Assembly (NCBI GenBank): GCA_038380795.1
Contig: CM076259.1
Span: forward strand, 79,953,224 to 80,017,223
Source of the DNA: Pyrocephalus nanus
Lineage: Eukaryota > Chordata > Aves > Passeriformes > Tyrannidae
DNA: 64,000 bases
Direction: 5' to 3'
The notes under the pieces are model-generated. The model did no database searches. It was not told the DNA's origin and worked only from the letters and a program-made list of their open reading frames with translations. The translations under genes and the position numbers were made by a program. Of this stretch, positions 1-17,300 are shown in pieces. How positions within the stretch are numbered: position 1 is the stretch's first letter; each line of letters starts with the position of its first letter.

Positions 1-23
1 ACCCTGAAATTCCCAAAGGTTTA

Positions 24-236
24 GACAATCATTTAGGTTGGAAAAGACCTCTGAGGTTATCGAGTCCAGCCTTTGACTGATCATCACCTTCTCAATTAGA
101 CCGTGGCACTGAGTGCCACATCCAGTTGTTTCTTGAACTCCTCCAGGGATGGTGAATCCACCACCTCCCCAGGCAGCCCATTCCAATGTTTAACAACCCT
201 TTCTGTGAAAAAATTCCTCCTGATGTCCATTGTAAC
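24..236 (-). mobile_element. CR1 LINE 3'-end fragment
   Basis: The + strand reads as the reverse complement of a CR1 3' end. It starts near the tail with the phrase for 'factor-like' CR1 text (tttaggttggaaaagacct), then runs through the usual 'cactgagtgccacatcc', 'ccagggatggtgaatccacc' and 'aaattcctcctgatgtcca' blocks. The element is therefore inserted in antisense to ERCC5, inside the intron that precedes the first visible exon. It is 5'-truncated and holds no coding sequence. Boundaries are approximate to about 10 bases. Confidence 0.88.
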
Positions 237-443
237 ATTTTAATTTTGGCAAGAGGTATTTGCCACGTTAGCACAACTATTGGTGCTTGAGCTAGCAGGA
301 GCATATTTTCAGTGCTCCAGAATAAAATTTAGCAAATTCTGTTGTTGAATTAAATATAATTTTACAGAGTAAATGCCTTTGCATTCCTCTTGCGTTTTGC
401 CTTTCAGATAATATTTTTTAATTTGTAAGAGCATAAATGCTGA

Positions 444-4551
<4,108 letters not shown>

Positions 4552-4660
4552 AGAAGAAAAGTAATGAAAAGGGCAGACTTCTGTGGGGTTTTTGATTTAA
4601 GCTTTGTAAATATTCTAATGAATTTTTGATAAAATATAATAAATGATCACTATTTGTTAT
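4552..4660 (+). terminator. ERCC5: ERCC5 3' UTR and poly(A) signal
   Basis: A canonical AATAAA lies at 4638-4643, less than 100 bases after the stop codon. It is followed by a T/G-rich stretch (tatttgttatgtacttgt) suited to cleavage-factor binding. The 3' UTR would be only about 110 bases, which is short for a vertebrate gene. Longer forms ending further downstream are possible, but I see no comparably placed signal. Confidence 0.75.
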
Positions 4661-5675
4661 GTACTTGTCATGCATTTTCTGTCCAGACCTTAAATAGAAG
4701 GGATTCTAAACAATGAAAAAAATAATTTTAGCACATTTACTCATAAAGACCTAGCTTAAACTTGACATAAGTTTTCTGGATTCAGATTTTAATATTGAGG
4801 CAATACGTGATGTCCAGTCATTCACGCTCTGAGTTAATTGTTAAAATCAGCTGCAATCTGTTGCTTCCTTAACATAGAACTTAAATGAAGTTTTGAGAAC
4901 TACCTCGGTGATTTCTAGGTGTGGCAAGAAGGAAAATAAGTTCATTAATTTGGTTTTCCTTTGCCCTTCACTAAGCCTGTCTTGAAAGTTTTGTGCCCAA
5001 AGTAATGTTGTTTATTGAAGAGAGATGATGCAAACTCTCATAAAATCTCAAGGAAAAACACACAGTACAGTAAGTCCTTGTATAATCTGATGTGCAGTAA
5101 TTGTTAATGTTCTGAATGTAAATGTCATGTTTCTAGGTTTGGATTTCCATGACCATGTTGAAAGACAGTATTTGTTTTCAAAAGTGGTGTTCAGAGGTAC
5201 CCACTGGTTGCAGCACTGACATCAGATTAATTTGTGGGAGACGGTGTATTGGGCTCAGACTTCTCACACACGTCACCTCTTTGAATGATTGCAGAATTTA
5301 TTTCTACCTCCTGTGGATTAAGGAGGAAAAGCACAGTCTTTTGTTCTCACATTACATTTTAGTCCTTCTTGCCTTTTTTTGGTCTTCTTATTTGGTATTT
5401 CAACTGCGTTTCTCATTGTTTCATTGTTTGGAATCCAAGTCCATATATTTAAGTTTTGTATGAGACATTATCCTCTCCTAAAAGGATGATGGGCTGAGGT
5501 GAACTTGGTACGATTTGGCCCTCACAGTTGCAGAGAGTCTTAATACTTCATGTACAGTTTATATTGGGCAAAACTGATCCTCTTTGATACTACTTTTCTA
5601 AAAGATTATAATATTTTAAGTAAATTCCCAGCCTGTACAGCCAGTTTACAGCACTGGTTTGTAAATCACTTATTA

Positions 5676-5794
5676 GAATCATAGAATCATGGAATTAACT
5701 GGGTTGAAAGAGACCTTCGAGATCATCAAGTCCAACCCTTGATCCAACCCCATTGTGATTACTAGATCATGGCACTCAGTGCCACATCCAACCT
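5676..5794 (-). mobile_element. CR1 LINE 3'-tail fragment
   Basis: It starts with the reverse-complemented octamer tail (gaatcatagaatcatgg), then 'gggttgaaagagaccttcga', 'gatcatcaagtccaaccctt' and 'ggcactcagtgccacatcc'. These blocks are in CR1 3'-end order on the minus strand. Only the last 120 bases of the element remain. Confidence 0.9.
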
Positions 5795-8101
5795 CAATTA
5801 TTACCGAATTATTACTGAATTTTACTTAATTTTACTTTGAAAGTGTATATCAGGTCTTGGTGAGTTGTTTAATAGTTTATAAACCTAGAAAAGCTTCCCT
5901 CAATTTCTTCTGCTGTGTATGGGAAAGTACACACACCCTCACTTCTCTGTAGGGCTTGTTTAGTATTTTTGCACAATAATTTGTTATTTTTCTGTAATGC
6001 CTAGAAACAGTTGAGGTTGAAGTCTTAATTTTTCTAAAAAATGTGTAAAGTAAGAGACAGTTCTTGTCCTGAATTCGTTACACTCTAAAATAGAGAGGTC
6101 TTAGTAGATAGCTGTAGTTGTTCTTACAGCAGTATTTGCAATCTGTTGAACGAATAGACATTTGGAATATAGAGGAGTGTGATGCCTTAAAATCTATATT
6201 ATAAAAATTGTAATATAACTCACTACTACTTTTAGTTTGCTAAGCATCTTTGTATTAGATTCCTAAAATGCTGTGTAACATTTCTTGTCAAGAATGCCAA
6301 AGAAAATAACCAAAGAAATAATTTTCTGACAATTTTGAGTATAGAAAGGCAAAAAGCTGTTCTTTAATTAAGGCATCATAGGTGCACAAAAAATATTGCA
6401 CCCATCATGGCACTGACCTTTACAATTTTATAATACCATCTAATTACAATATCTGGACATTACTTTATTGGTTACACCCATCCCCAAAACCTTCCTTCCC
6501 ATCATCTCACCCTTTCCACACCTCCCAAATCTGAGTTGGTGGTCTCAAAATGGCAACCCCTTCCTCTCCACCTTAATCTTCCTCATCCTCCCTGTCCTCC
6601 TTGGAACAGCTTCAAGGCTTCTGAGTAGTTTTGACTGGTTATATCAAGTGGTGTGCCCCTGTTATGTCTCATTTTGAGTACATTTCTACAGATAAGGTGT
6701 TTTTCACCTTGCTAAAGTCTTTGTTGAAATTCATCAAGTGGTGTGTGGATACTTATGCAGATTGACAGCCGTCTCGTGGGGTAAAGCAGGGTAGGATTTT
6801 GGAAGTTATGTTGTCACAGTTCTGCATTCCAACATGACCACCCCTGCTGCAAATGCACCTCTGCCCCTTAGTAAATTTTTCTCTGTGCTTTGGGATACCC
6901 TTTTGATAGAGGAATGACTTTTTGCTCTTCGGTTACTTTTTAGTAACACTGAGTGTTACATCCTGCCACTATCTATTTTGTAAAAAATACTCCCAAGTTG
7001 GTTACTTTGTTGGTTGGGGCTCCCTTGGGTGGGTGACTGGTGCTGTTATGAAATCCACTGGCTTACGTCAGGGACGTGATGTGCGGTGCCCTCTTTGTGC
7101 TTGTGCTGCAGCTGTCAGGATTTATTATTGCTCCTAGCGTGGGGATGTTGGCAATGTGTGACACAGGCTTCGGGACACGCTCCTGCCTGAGGCTGCCCTG
7201 GGTGGAAAGTGAACGGGCAGATAAGGACTTTGCAGTTCGAGCACCATCTTTGGAAAACTGCAAGAGATTCAGGTAACACTGACTGAAATGCGGTGCATGC
7301 CAGTGGTATTTCACTTGTCTGTGTCTTATACTCTAAATTATTTTGTATCCTTGGCTTTAAACAGCAAAACCGAGGTGTTCTGCACGGTTTAGTTGTTTGT
7401 TGCACCCTTGAATATGTATGTTAAACCCAGACAGGTTGCTATGTTGTTCAGTGTACCTCAAAGGATATTTTTAGAATGATGTAAAAAGTGTAGAGGATCA
7501 TGAAATAAAAAGGCTTTCCCTTGTAGTGTGATTTTACAGTGCAATGTTGCTTGTCCTTTAGAATGCAAAAGGACTTATTGTTAACCATTTCTTTTGTCTT
7601 CTAATGGGAATAAAATTTGTCTTTTTTTATATTTCTGAGTTAGGCAACAAGCTGATGGATGTGTGTAGCATTTTGTGCTTAATGTCCCAGTAGTTTCTTA
7701 TGCTACATGTTATTCTGAAGATGCATATAAAGACTTAAAATCCCATTGAATCCCTTTTCTGTTCCTCATCTAATGATGTTGCTATAGCTAAGTTCATGTG
7801 CAGACACAAAAATAATGTCAATAATTTTTTTCTAGGTGTTACAGTAACATATATAAACCTCCATAGTTATTTTTCACCTTCAAACAAGTTAATGGCTGCT
7901 GGTATTGTAGTAGTAAAGTTAAACAAACATGTATCTTTGGTAGGGTGAAGTCAAGAGGGCATGGTGCATCCTCTCTAAAAGGAAAGGGCTATTCTATACT
8001 GTCCTCTTTCAACTGAAGTTTTGAGAGGAAAACCTGCCTAGGGCTTTGCACTGTGAGGAAGATTTCTTGATATTCAGCATATTTTTTTACTTTGATAATC
8101 C

Positions 8102-8120
8102 TTTTTTTTTTTTTTTTTTT
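8102..8120 (+). repeat. Poly(T) run
   Basis: An uninterrupted T run of about 19 bases followed by AGCATATAG. It could be the reversed poly(A) of a retroinsertion, but no recognisable element adjoins it. Confidence 0.8.
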
Positions 8121-9001
8121 AGCATATAGAGATATTCCTTCACCCATTGTCTTATTTAATTGCATTCCTATTGTGTCTTTAAAAATGCGTAGATTATTAA
8201 CTGTATACTGTCTGTAACCATTCCAGCAAAAAATCAGTTAAATCTGCACATAACAGTTGAAATTTAAAAATTAAATTAAAACTTAAAAAATTATCAAAGC
8301 ACTGATTTTTTTTTTCTTCCTGTGAACTCAGTGTTCTTCCTAATTGTAAAATATTAAGAATTGGAGACTGCTGATTCTGTCTACTTTTCTGCAGGCATCA
8401 AAAAAATGTATTACCCTCTGTCATACTTTTCCTATTACTTTTTCCTCTGGAGTCTGTGTGTTCTGTGACTGTTTATATAGGCACACATGCTTTCTGTTTA
8501 GCATGTTATTGTAGATCCTGCTTCCTACTTATTCTCATCTGCAACTCTTAGTAATATGTTATTTCCCTCTTTCCTTCCCTTCAAAGCAAATTTATTCATA
8601 TGAGATTAGATTCTTTAGGTGCAATTTTTCATGTCTTTCAGACACTTTTTGCTACATTTCCTTTCAATCCTTTATGAGCCTGCAAACCCCGATTTCAGTG
8701 TTTGTTCTAATTTTAAGATTTCCTAAAACAGTTTTAAACATTTGTTAGAGCTCTTTAGCTCTCTTTTTTTTTTTAAATCTGCTCTTTTGCCTCTTTGAGT
8801 GTATAGCAGTTGAACTAGTTTGCTTCTGGTTCTTTTATGCCTTGAATATTGATCCTTATGTGTCTACATGTTTTTATTATCTATTTAAGTAAATTATAGC
8901 ATAATACATGTAAAAGAAATTTTCTTTTTTAATTAAGTGTTTGTGGGGGAAAAAGAAATAAGGTACTTTAATTCAGGCAGGCTTGTGTTTCTCTATCCCA
9001 G

Positions 9002-9086
9002 GGTTTGTGACATAGTATGGATCTGAAATCATCACAACATAATTATCTACAAAATGAACTGGTAAGAGAATTGGAAAAACAAGAAG
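9002..9086 (+). CDS. METTL21E: METTL21E probable start-codon exon
   Basis: A strong acceptor (tttctctatcccag, AG at 9000-9001) precedes a short leader and ATG at 9017 with A at -3 and G at +4. The frame reads MDLKSSQHNY, then LQNELVRELEKQE, to a donor G|GTAAAA after 9086 in phase 1. That is exactly the phase needed by the exon at 19458, and the junction gives QEGEKEDEEIVAEIM. Mouse METTL21E also begins with Met-Asp and an acidic stretch before VAEIM, as I recall. A better-looking donor, CTG|GTAAGA at 9061/9062, would put the next exon out of frame. The exon is an inference and could be replaced by one nearer 19458. Confidence 0.6.
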
Positions 9087-12000
9087 GTAAAATGTTTCTC
9101 ATTTCATTATTCTTCCTTGTTGCATTTAAGAATATTTTTAAGTATACAAAGTGTCTGCCTGACAATGAGCTATCTTCTCACTCATTTTTTTCTGAAGAAC
9201 TGTGTTTATGCCACTTGTGCCGAAAATACAACAGATAGCACTGTTATATTCTAGCTATAAAGTAGGCGTTTTAAGTATGTTATACCTGCGTACTCTTGAG
9301 CTGGCAGTTTCCTACCAGTGCCAGGCATCTGTCCTCCAGCTACTTGCCTGTGACTGGTTCCAGGGAATGAAGCTGTGACTATGATCAAGCTATTCAGAGA
9401 GGTTTGTTTACGGGCTGTCAGTTAGGGAGAATTGGTTATTACAAGCTTGATTTCTGTCTAGACAGTCTCAGACCTAATCTTTCCAATCCCTCAGGGGCTA
9501 TTGACAGCTTTTCCTCCTCAGCACTTTCATGGCTGCACACCTTTCAAGATCCTAAAGCATTTGGAAGTAGTCCCCTTTTTAGCAGTCACCAGTAGGAGAC
9601 AAGGTTTTAGGGCAAGTGCATGTGTTTTGGAGTGGAGTCTAATTATGTTCTACAGCTGAGTGTGAAAGGAAGAAGGGTTTAAAATGATTTTATTTTTCTT
9701 AATATTTTTGTTTAAAATCTCAATGATTTGTGGTCCATGTAGAGCCAGGCTTTTGGATTTCTGCTTTTTCAAGAGAGTTCAGCATGCAGTTTTGCTTTGC
9801 TACCTGTTCAGTGAGGCAAGGTGGAGCTTTGGGCACAACTGCAATACTTAAAATTAATTATTTGCTCATTGAAACTAATGTTAGTTATTTCACTTTCAAA
9901 CACTTTTTTTGGAGTACCCGAAATTGATGGCCTTCTCTGAAAGCTGATGTTCCACAAGAGGATGGCTGATAGGGATTGGTATAGGTTGCTATTCTACAAA
10001 GCACTGCTCAAGTGTCGTAATTTGGAGATTTTCTTTAATGTGTAATTCTGATTTGAAGAAAGAGCTCAAGTTGTTCCTATGCAATGAAGCATGATTATTA
10101 GGGAAAGAAATATCTAGAAGAATAAATGTTAAAGATAGATCTACTAAAGACTGAAATATCAATGACTGTCATTGTGTATTCCATAGTACACGAGAGCTGA
10201 AGTAAAGTTCCACAGACATTTCTATGCTGCTGAAAGCTTGACTCTTTGATATAGATATTCTCTTCATGCAGAATTCAGGGCAGGGAACAGTGAGGCTGCA
10301 TGTAATTTCTTTAGGTTTTGAATTATGAAAATAAATTGAGTTCTAGGACGTTAGGTCAATGTAAGCAAATTAGTCAGCAGAATACTGAGATCAAATGCAG
10401 AAATACATTCCACTTAGCTAACAGAGGAACTGTGTTGACAGCAATAACAGGTGGTTCTCTTCCATGTCTAGAAACACTATTTTAAGAGAATAAGGAGACA
10501 TGAATGGAAAATGGAATATCTTTACAGTTTCATCTGACACCATACTTTGGCATCTTGAATTCCATGCCAGGTTCTGGAAGTAAAGGGTGCTGAACCTGCT
10601 GTATGGAGATTTACCTGCTCAATCACTCTGAGCCTGTGCCTTTCCTGTTCTCATCCTTTTTCTCTACTGCCTTCACTATTCCTATTTCATTATCTCACCT
10701 ACCCAGTCTCAATATCTGTTTCTCAGGGTTCTTATTCCAGTTCAGCTTTTCTGCAAATTCCAGTCATGGGATCATAGAATCACAAAATATTTTGGATTGG
10801 AAAGGAACTTAAAGACCATCCAGTTCTAACGCCTCTGCCATGGGCAGAGACACCTTTCACTAGACCAGGTTGCTCAAAGCCCCATCCATCCTGGCCATTA
10901 ACACTTCCATGGATGGGACATCTACGGCTTCTCTGGGCAACCTGTTCCAGTGTCACATCACTCTCACAGTATGAACTCTTTATCTTTGATGCCTTCCCCT
11001 TTGCTTCTTAATTAACTCATCATAAGTTCTTCAGTTTAAAACTCCTTATTTTTGTTCATGATTTCCATTACTACTTGTTCTCAACTTTCAGGTAGGTTCT
11101 TACCCAGTCTGATCTTTCCTCTTGTGTGTTTATCCAATCAGTTCTCCACATCCTCATCATTAGATGTCTTCTTTCTTTCCTCACGTAATTTCTCACGATC
11201 ATTAGCTTTAAGTCTCCTTGGCTAAATGTTTCTGAGATCAGATTGTAACACTCCCATCCTAATTTTTTGGGACAACAAATTACTTTACCCCAATTACATT
11301 ACATGAATTCACCCCAGAATAATTTTATGTCTGAGACAAAAAGAGGAGAACAAGTTTGCAAGGCATACTTGTTCTTGACAGTCCACTTGGCCAGGACTTA
11401 GTTTTTAATCCATAAATATCTGAGAAAATGCTGACCTGGTAACCTTCTAATAACTCCTGACACTTTAGAAGGGGCATGCTCCTTCTACTCACCCTGCTTG
11501 ACAGATGTCCTAATTGATGGCAATGCCTGCCATCCTTTCAAATGTCTTGGTGAAGTCCAGAAAGGTGCCTTAAACAGGACATACTTGGAATGGAGCAAAG
11601 TGAGAATCAGCCTAACTCTGTAAATTAGAAATTAAGATATTCATCTGGGAAGAGGAGTGAGGTAGCATCTCATTCCTATTTCCTGGGTGACTTCTAAGGA
11701 TACTTCTTCTCTTTCTCGTTTCCTTCCCTGCTGACACTTTCCCACTGACTTCAAAGACTTTGCTATAAACTGTGAAAAATGTCCTGGGACCTGAGCATGG
11801 AGCCTAAGCCTGCCTTTTCACAACTGAGTGCCCAATTTGTCACTGGGCTTTTCCTTGCTTGTTGTCCTTCTAGCATGATTCTTGCAATCCTGTTTTTTCT
11901 GACGGCCCACCTCTGGTGGTGATGAAGGGGAAGGGAAGCACCTGGTTCTGTAGGATGACTAGAACACACCCCTTGTGTAAGTGAGTTGGGAATTTGAATT

Positions 12001-14299
12001 CTTCTGAGGAAGATCTAACACTCAGTTCCTCCATTTTCTGAGTTCCTCAATCACTGAACCATTCTTTATATAGTGGACCTTGCAATTAATACAACTGGTT
12101 AAATAATATATTATACTATATAGAAATTACACTTTAGCAATATCGTCTTACTTCACCTGACTTCCCTTCTTTCACCTTCCTTCTTTTCACTTTTATTCTT
12201 GTCTCTTTGCTTTGAATTATGCTTCTATCTTAAGAACCCCCCCAAAAAACCCCAAAAATAAACAAATAAACAAAAAACCCACCAAAAAAAAAAAAAAAAA
12301 AAAACAAACCAACCAAAAACCAAAACCATAAACAAACATATAACCTCTTACATTAATTCTCATCCTAAAAGCATTAACACCTACACACAAAACCTCCAAC
12401 TCATGGAAGTCACACCATTAGTTACCTACATTTTTTCCTTCATTGCAAGATTGAGAAATACCAGAACTCAAATTCTCCTCGTCTTAGGCAACAAGCTGTC
12501 TCTAAACCAAAAAAGCTAAAAGAGGTAGTTTAGAATAACACCTCGGTGTAACTCAGTTAAGGGGTGACTAGAAATAAACAGCACCTTCACAGGAAAACGT
12601 AATAGTCTAGAAATAACTCTTTATTTATCTCTTGACTGTCTTACAGTAAGTTACCTCTGAGCTCTTTGTTTGAAAGTGGAAGCATTCAAGTACTCTAGTA
12701 AATGTCAGTAAAAATTCATTAATTTAACACTTCTCTGTTCATTTTCTCTCCCCACAACAAGTAGACCTACTTTCACCATTGCTAAGCTCAAGTGGAAAAT
12801 TCTTGTGTATGGATAGAGCAGAAGCTGGAGACAACGCTCAACAAATAAATCAAAGCATACATTAACTCAATAGAGAACTCTGCAACTTATTCTTCCCTCT
12901 CACCCATGTGCATGTCTTTCCTATTTTCACTTCTCTGGTCTTTGTACTAGCTGCGTTTTGACAAAAAAATAATATTTTTCAACTGCTACCTGAGAAAAGA
13001 AGTATGGTTGTATGGATTGGTGTTTTTAGTTTACTTTCAGGTCCTTTATTCAAAGATATATTTTAGAAACCCAGAATTATTGATAGGTGAAAACTGATGG
13101 CATTTTCTTGTGTCTCTTCCTATCCATCAGGAAGTTGGTTGCCTTTTATAAAAACCATGAAACCATCTCATTTAAGGTTACAGTCTTTTGTAGTCAAAGT
13201 CAAATAATTTAGTTATTTTTAGAGATTAAATAGCTACAGAGCCTTGACCTGAGGGTGTTTTCAATGACAGACAAACATGAAGTAATGGGGGAAGTACTTC
13301 ACACATTAAAATTCATTATGTGTCCCTGAGATGGACACTACAGTACTTCTATTTTCAGCCTTTTAATGGATTTTAAATGACCTGTGACTTGGATAGGACT
13401 GGGATATCAGTGGTGTAAATTTCAAATTTACAAATGCCTCTCAAGCCTGTGTAAATACATAGACCGGATACTGTGAGCATACCCCTCTTCAGTTCTTGTG
13501 TCCTCATGCTCTGAGCTAAGTGCATTTTGTCGTCTGACTGAGAAGAGGCTGCCTGTGGTGGCAGTTTTGTATTTCTACATTTCAAAGTATAAAATTTCAG
13601 GTATTATCTTACCGTGACGTAGTATCTCAGATTAATCAATATAATACACCTCTTCATTTCCATCACTTCAGCAGGTTGAACTTGTAATGAATGTACTGGA
13701 ATACTAACACTTACATGATGATCTCCCTTTTTGTAGGGATGAAATAAGAAAAAATTTAACTGTCATTTAGACAAGTACTGTAATGATACGGTGCTTTATA
13801 TTCTTAGAAAGGTATAGGTTACATCTGGCTTCTGTGAACTCAAGGGCATGATTACATTTCCCTCCTAACTCCTTCCTTTAAGGGTCCTCAGGCTAGAATA
13901 GAATGAAATAGAAATAAGTGAAATGAAATAAAGATACTAAAGGGATACCACCTGAAATTTAGGGACTATTTTTTGATTCAGGATTGTGTATGTTTCCATG
14001 GAGCCATCTGTAATGCTTGCAGGACCAGGGCTCTGATCCAGAGATATCAGTAGCTCAGTAAAAATTCTGAGATGCCAGAGTCCCTCAGTATTGGGACCTT
14101 TATGTATTTTTGGTGTAAATTTGGTCTGAGCCATTGGAAATACCCTCATGGATTCATAGGAATAACTTCTGATGATTTCTATCAGTAGAGTAATGCAACT
14201 CTTCTCCAGTCATCTCTTACAGAAATACTGTCTGATTTGTTCCCTCACTGATCTTTCTGCAGGTATCCTCTTGACTTCGGGCTCTATAGATTGCTATTT

Positions 14300-14330
<31 letters not shown>

Positions 14331-17300
14331 GCTATGTGTATTATACATATTATGTCTATATGATGGATATAAAACACGTCTTAAATACTTAGTTTGTATG
14401 ACTCCAGTCCCATGTGTCCAGAGTGGGAGGATGTAAAGAGTACTGGCTGTTACAAACTCTTGGAACTTTTTTGCGTTATTCAATCCATAATATCAGCACA
14501 AGTAGCCCACCTGTGTTCATCAGGCCCTGACACAATTGCTGAGAAGCCACAGAGGAACCATGTATGTCTTCACAGCTGTTAATACATGGTGTTAAAATAT
14601 TTGTAAGTACAAATATAAATGGCACATTTTAAATCTAAACCCTACAGGTGAGATTATACTGCTTCTGAAGGTGGGAGAATATGTTGCTGTAGGGCTGAAC
14701 TTTGTCAGGTCAAGTTCATGCTTAAGTCTTGAATTTCATTCCTTTTGCCAGTTGGAAAAGATCCATCAAAGCAGGAGAGAAGCAGAGATGACTGGATCTT
14801 ATTTCCTTATGACCTTGGGCTGTGACACCATTTGACCTCAAAAGATTAAGTAGGGTCAGGGAAACACTTGAAAGAGGCTAACATGTATTTTTTTCCTGTA
14901 GGCTGTTTTGATGAATCCATGGTTGAAACTATTGTTTCTGAAATAATGCTGTTCTTATCCACTATCAAAGTACTTGGAATATGTTTTGTTACTCTGTGTG
15001 CTATTTGTGAATGAGTCTGAAAATGGAGATATTGACTGATAGTATTTTCTTAATAGCTTTCATGTGTAAGGGTCATTTTACTTTTTTAGCCACATTTTAA
15101 TTCACGTATTTAGGCAATGGTAACTTTTTTATTTTAAATATAATTTTAATTTAGCTTGTCTTTGCTGTTTTCCCTGCATTTTAAATGCTGTTTTCCAGTG
15201 CCTATCTCTGCTCCCTTTTTATTCTGTGGAGAATGCAATAATGTAGGCAATATCACTAGTTCTGCAAAGAGAGATTTCATATATGCTATTAATTGATGGA
15301 TACTTTAATGTATTTTAAGGTTACCATTTCCTGGTGGAGCTATATACTTCCAGGCATAATTTTATGTGGCAAGTGGTGTCAAGGGAACAGCTGATCATGT
15401 AGTTAGTTTCTAAACAGGTGCTATTTCTACTCATTCTAAGCAAAAAGTGTGCAAATTAAGACAGCCTTCTGCATTGTTAAGGAAAAAATGCTACAGTTTG
15501 CACATTTTTCATTCTAACTTGGTCTGTCTCCTGTTATTTTCTTCTGCCTTTCCTTCCCCACTTGAAGGACTTCTCCAGGTGTGTCTCAGCAGAACTCACA
15601 TCCTTTTCTTTCTTTAAGTTCTGCTGTAACAAGACAATGAAAGTCACATTTTAACATTTGACATGTGTCAGCAAAATCCTCTTGCTCCCTACTCAAGATT
15701 TTGCAGCTTGACACAAGTTTCTCTAACTAAACTGCCACTGACTTCACAACTCCAGTCTTCCACATGATTTAGTATGTCTCTTTGGAAAACTGTGTTTGAA
15801 TTTCAGTTGCAATAATGGGGATTGCTTTGCCTTTGAGAATGATGCTTTTTTTGGTATGATGTGGTTAATGCAGTGCAAGATTTGTCAGCAGTACCTGAGT
15901 TTTTTCCTTCAGCCCTGATATTGATGTAAAATGCAGGGACTTCAAAGAACACACTCCAAAGATTTTTAACTCCAAAGATAGACTTCTATAATAAACGATA
16001 TTTTATCTGAAGTATTTCAAAGAACATGATGAGAAATTAGCCTATTAGGCAAAAAGTCTTAAGCAACTTAAAGACATTAAAATTCTATTTCTTGAAGAAT
16101 TTCGACATCTACAGGTGGTAACTTCTTTCTGAACACAAGTTCAAGACCAAAGGAGTGCTATCTGTTTCACTAAGAAAAACTATCTCAATTTCTGTGTTGC
16201 CTGAACAGGATCAAACTGCTTTGTCTTAATGTAAATAAGGCTCTAGCACTTGAAACTTCAGTGGTTTCTGTGTATATATGCTCATACAAATAGATGAATA
16301 TGCTGAAGAACATCATTCTATATATACCACTTTCATGCCTCTCCACATCACAGAAGAGGAGTGAGAGCAAACCTACCTGGTCAAGCACAGGCAGATGAAG
16401 AGGAGAGGATCCAGTCCTAGCAGACCTTTAAGTTGTGATATTAACGGACTTTTAAGTTCAATATGGGTGCTCGAGTAGTATTGCTGGAAATGCCCATTAT
16501 GCACTTCCATACATACAAGAATTGACAAACAAGTCATTCGAGCCTCCTCTCTTGTCTGATTCTATTCTACTGACGAGTCATTTCTTGCTGTCCTAAAAAG
16601 TCATTAGAATCCTTTCACTGAGTGATAATTTCAGGGTTTTTTTTCTGAACAAAAGAATATGAACTAACACAGAGATAAACACTTCCAGGAACACAACTCG
16701 CTGTTGGATTTTTACATCTGTTACCAAGAAACTAGTTTGATCAAAGTACCAGCAGAATTTTCTAAATGTTTTCAGGTATTAGAAGACTTCATCTCATTTG
16801 GATTTTACCTAATCTTACAATAATTTTTGTGTCACTTGGCAGATTTTCCACTAGCTCTTTATTTTTCTGTTCTGACTGCTCTGAAGGCAGTTACAGAAAA
16901 ATAGACTTATTTCCTTTTGTGCAATCCTACAAGAATTTATTTTGAAAGATATAAAGCAGGAAAGAGAGAAGTGTCTTTTGCAGTATGAGTGTCTTTTGCA
17001 GTGTGTAAACTTGTCTGAAGGAAAGTGAATCTGACTAAAAGTCTACACTCCTTTTTTTTGTCAGCACTCTTCATCAGGATCATTAGCATCCTGGTCCTGA
17101 TAAAGTTTCTCCTTAGGGTTTTAAAGCCTGTCTAACATATGATAACTCTGAAACAGATACTCTTTTTGATTCTTCACAATACTAATACCATCTTAAGGGA
17201 AAATAAAAAAAAAAAAAAATTGTGTAAGCTTCTCCAGGTAACTCACCTGTAGGATTACCAGAAGGATAAGATGGGCAAAAATTTCAGTGGTGTTATTAAT

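Larger units (their letters stand above)
4661..9001. other. ERCC5-METTL21E intergenic interval
   Basis: About 4.3 kb lies between the ERCC5 poly(A) site and the inferred METTL21E start-codon exon. It holds one CR1 tail (5676-5794), a long T run (about 8102-8120) and AT-rich unique sequence. A somewhat GC-richer block at about 6380-7420 has a style reminiscent of an avian LTR, but I cannot fix its ends. METTL21E needs a promoter and at least one 5' UTR exon here, because the 9002 exon begins at a splice acceptor; I could not locate them. Short open frames here have no recognisable protein. Confidence 0.6.

Noticed and set aside
11460..11590. Phrase resembling CR1 text ('cttggtgaagtccag')
   Set aside because: The match is short and the flanks do not follow CR1 order.
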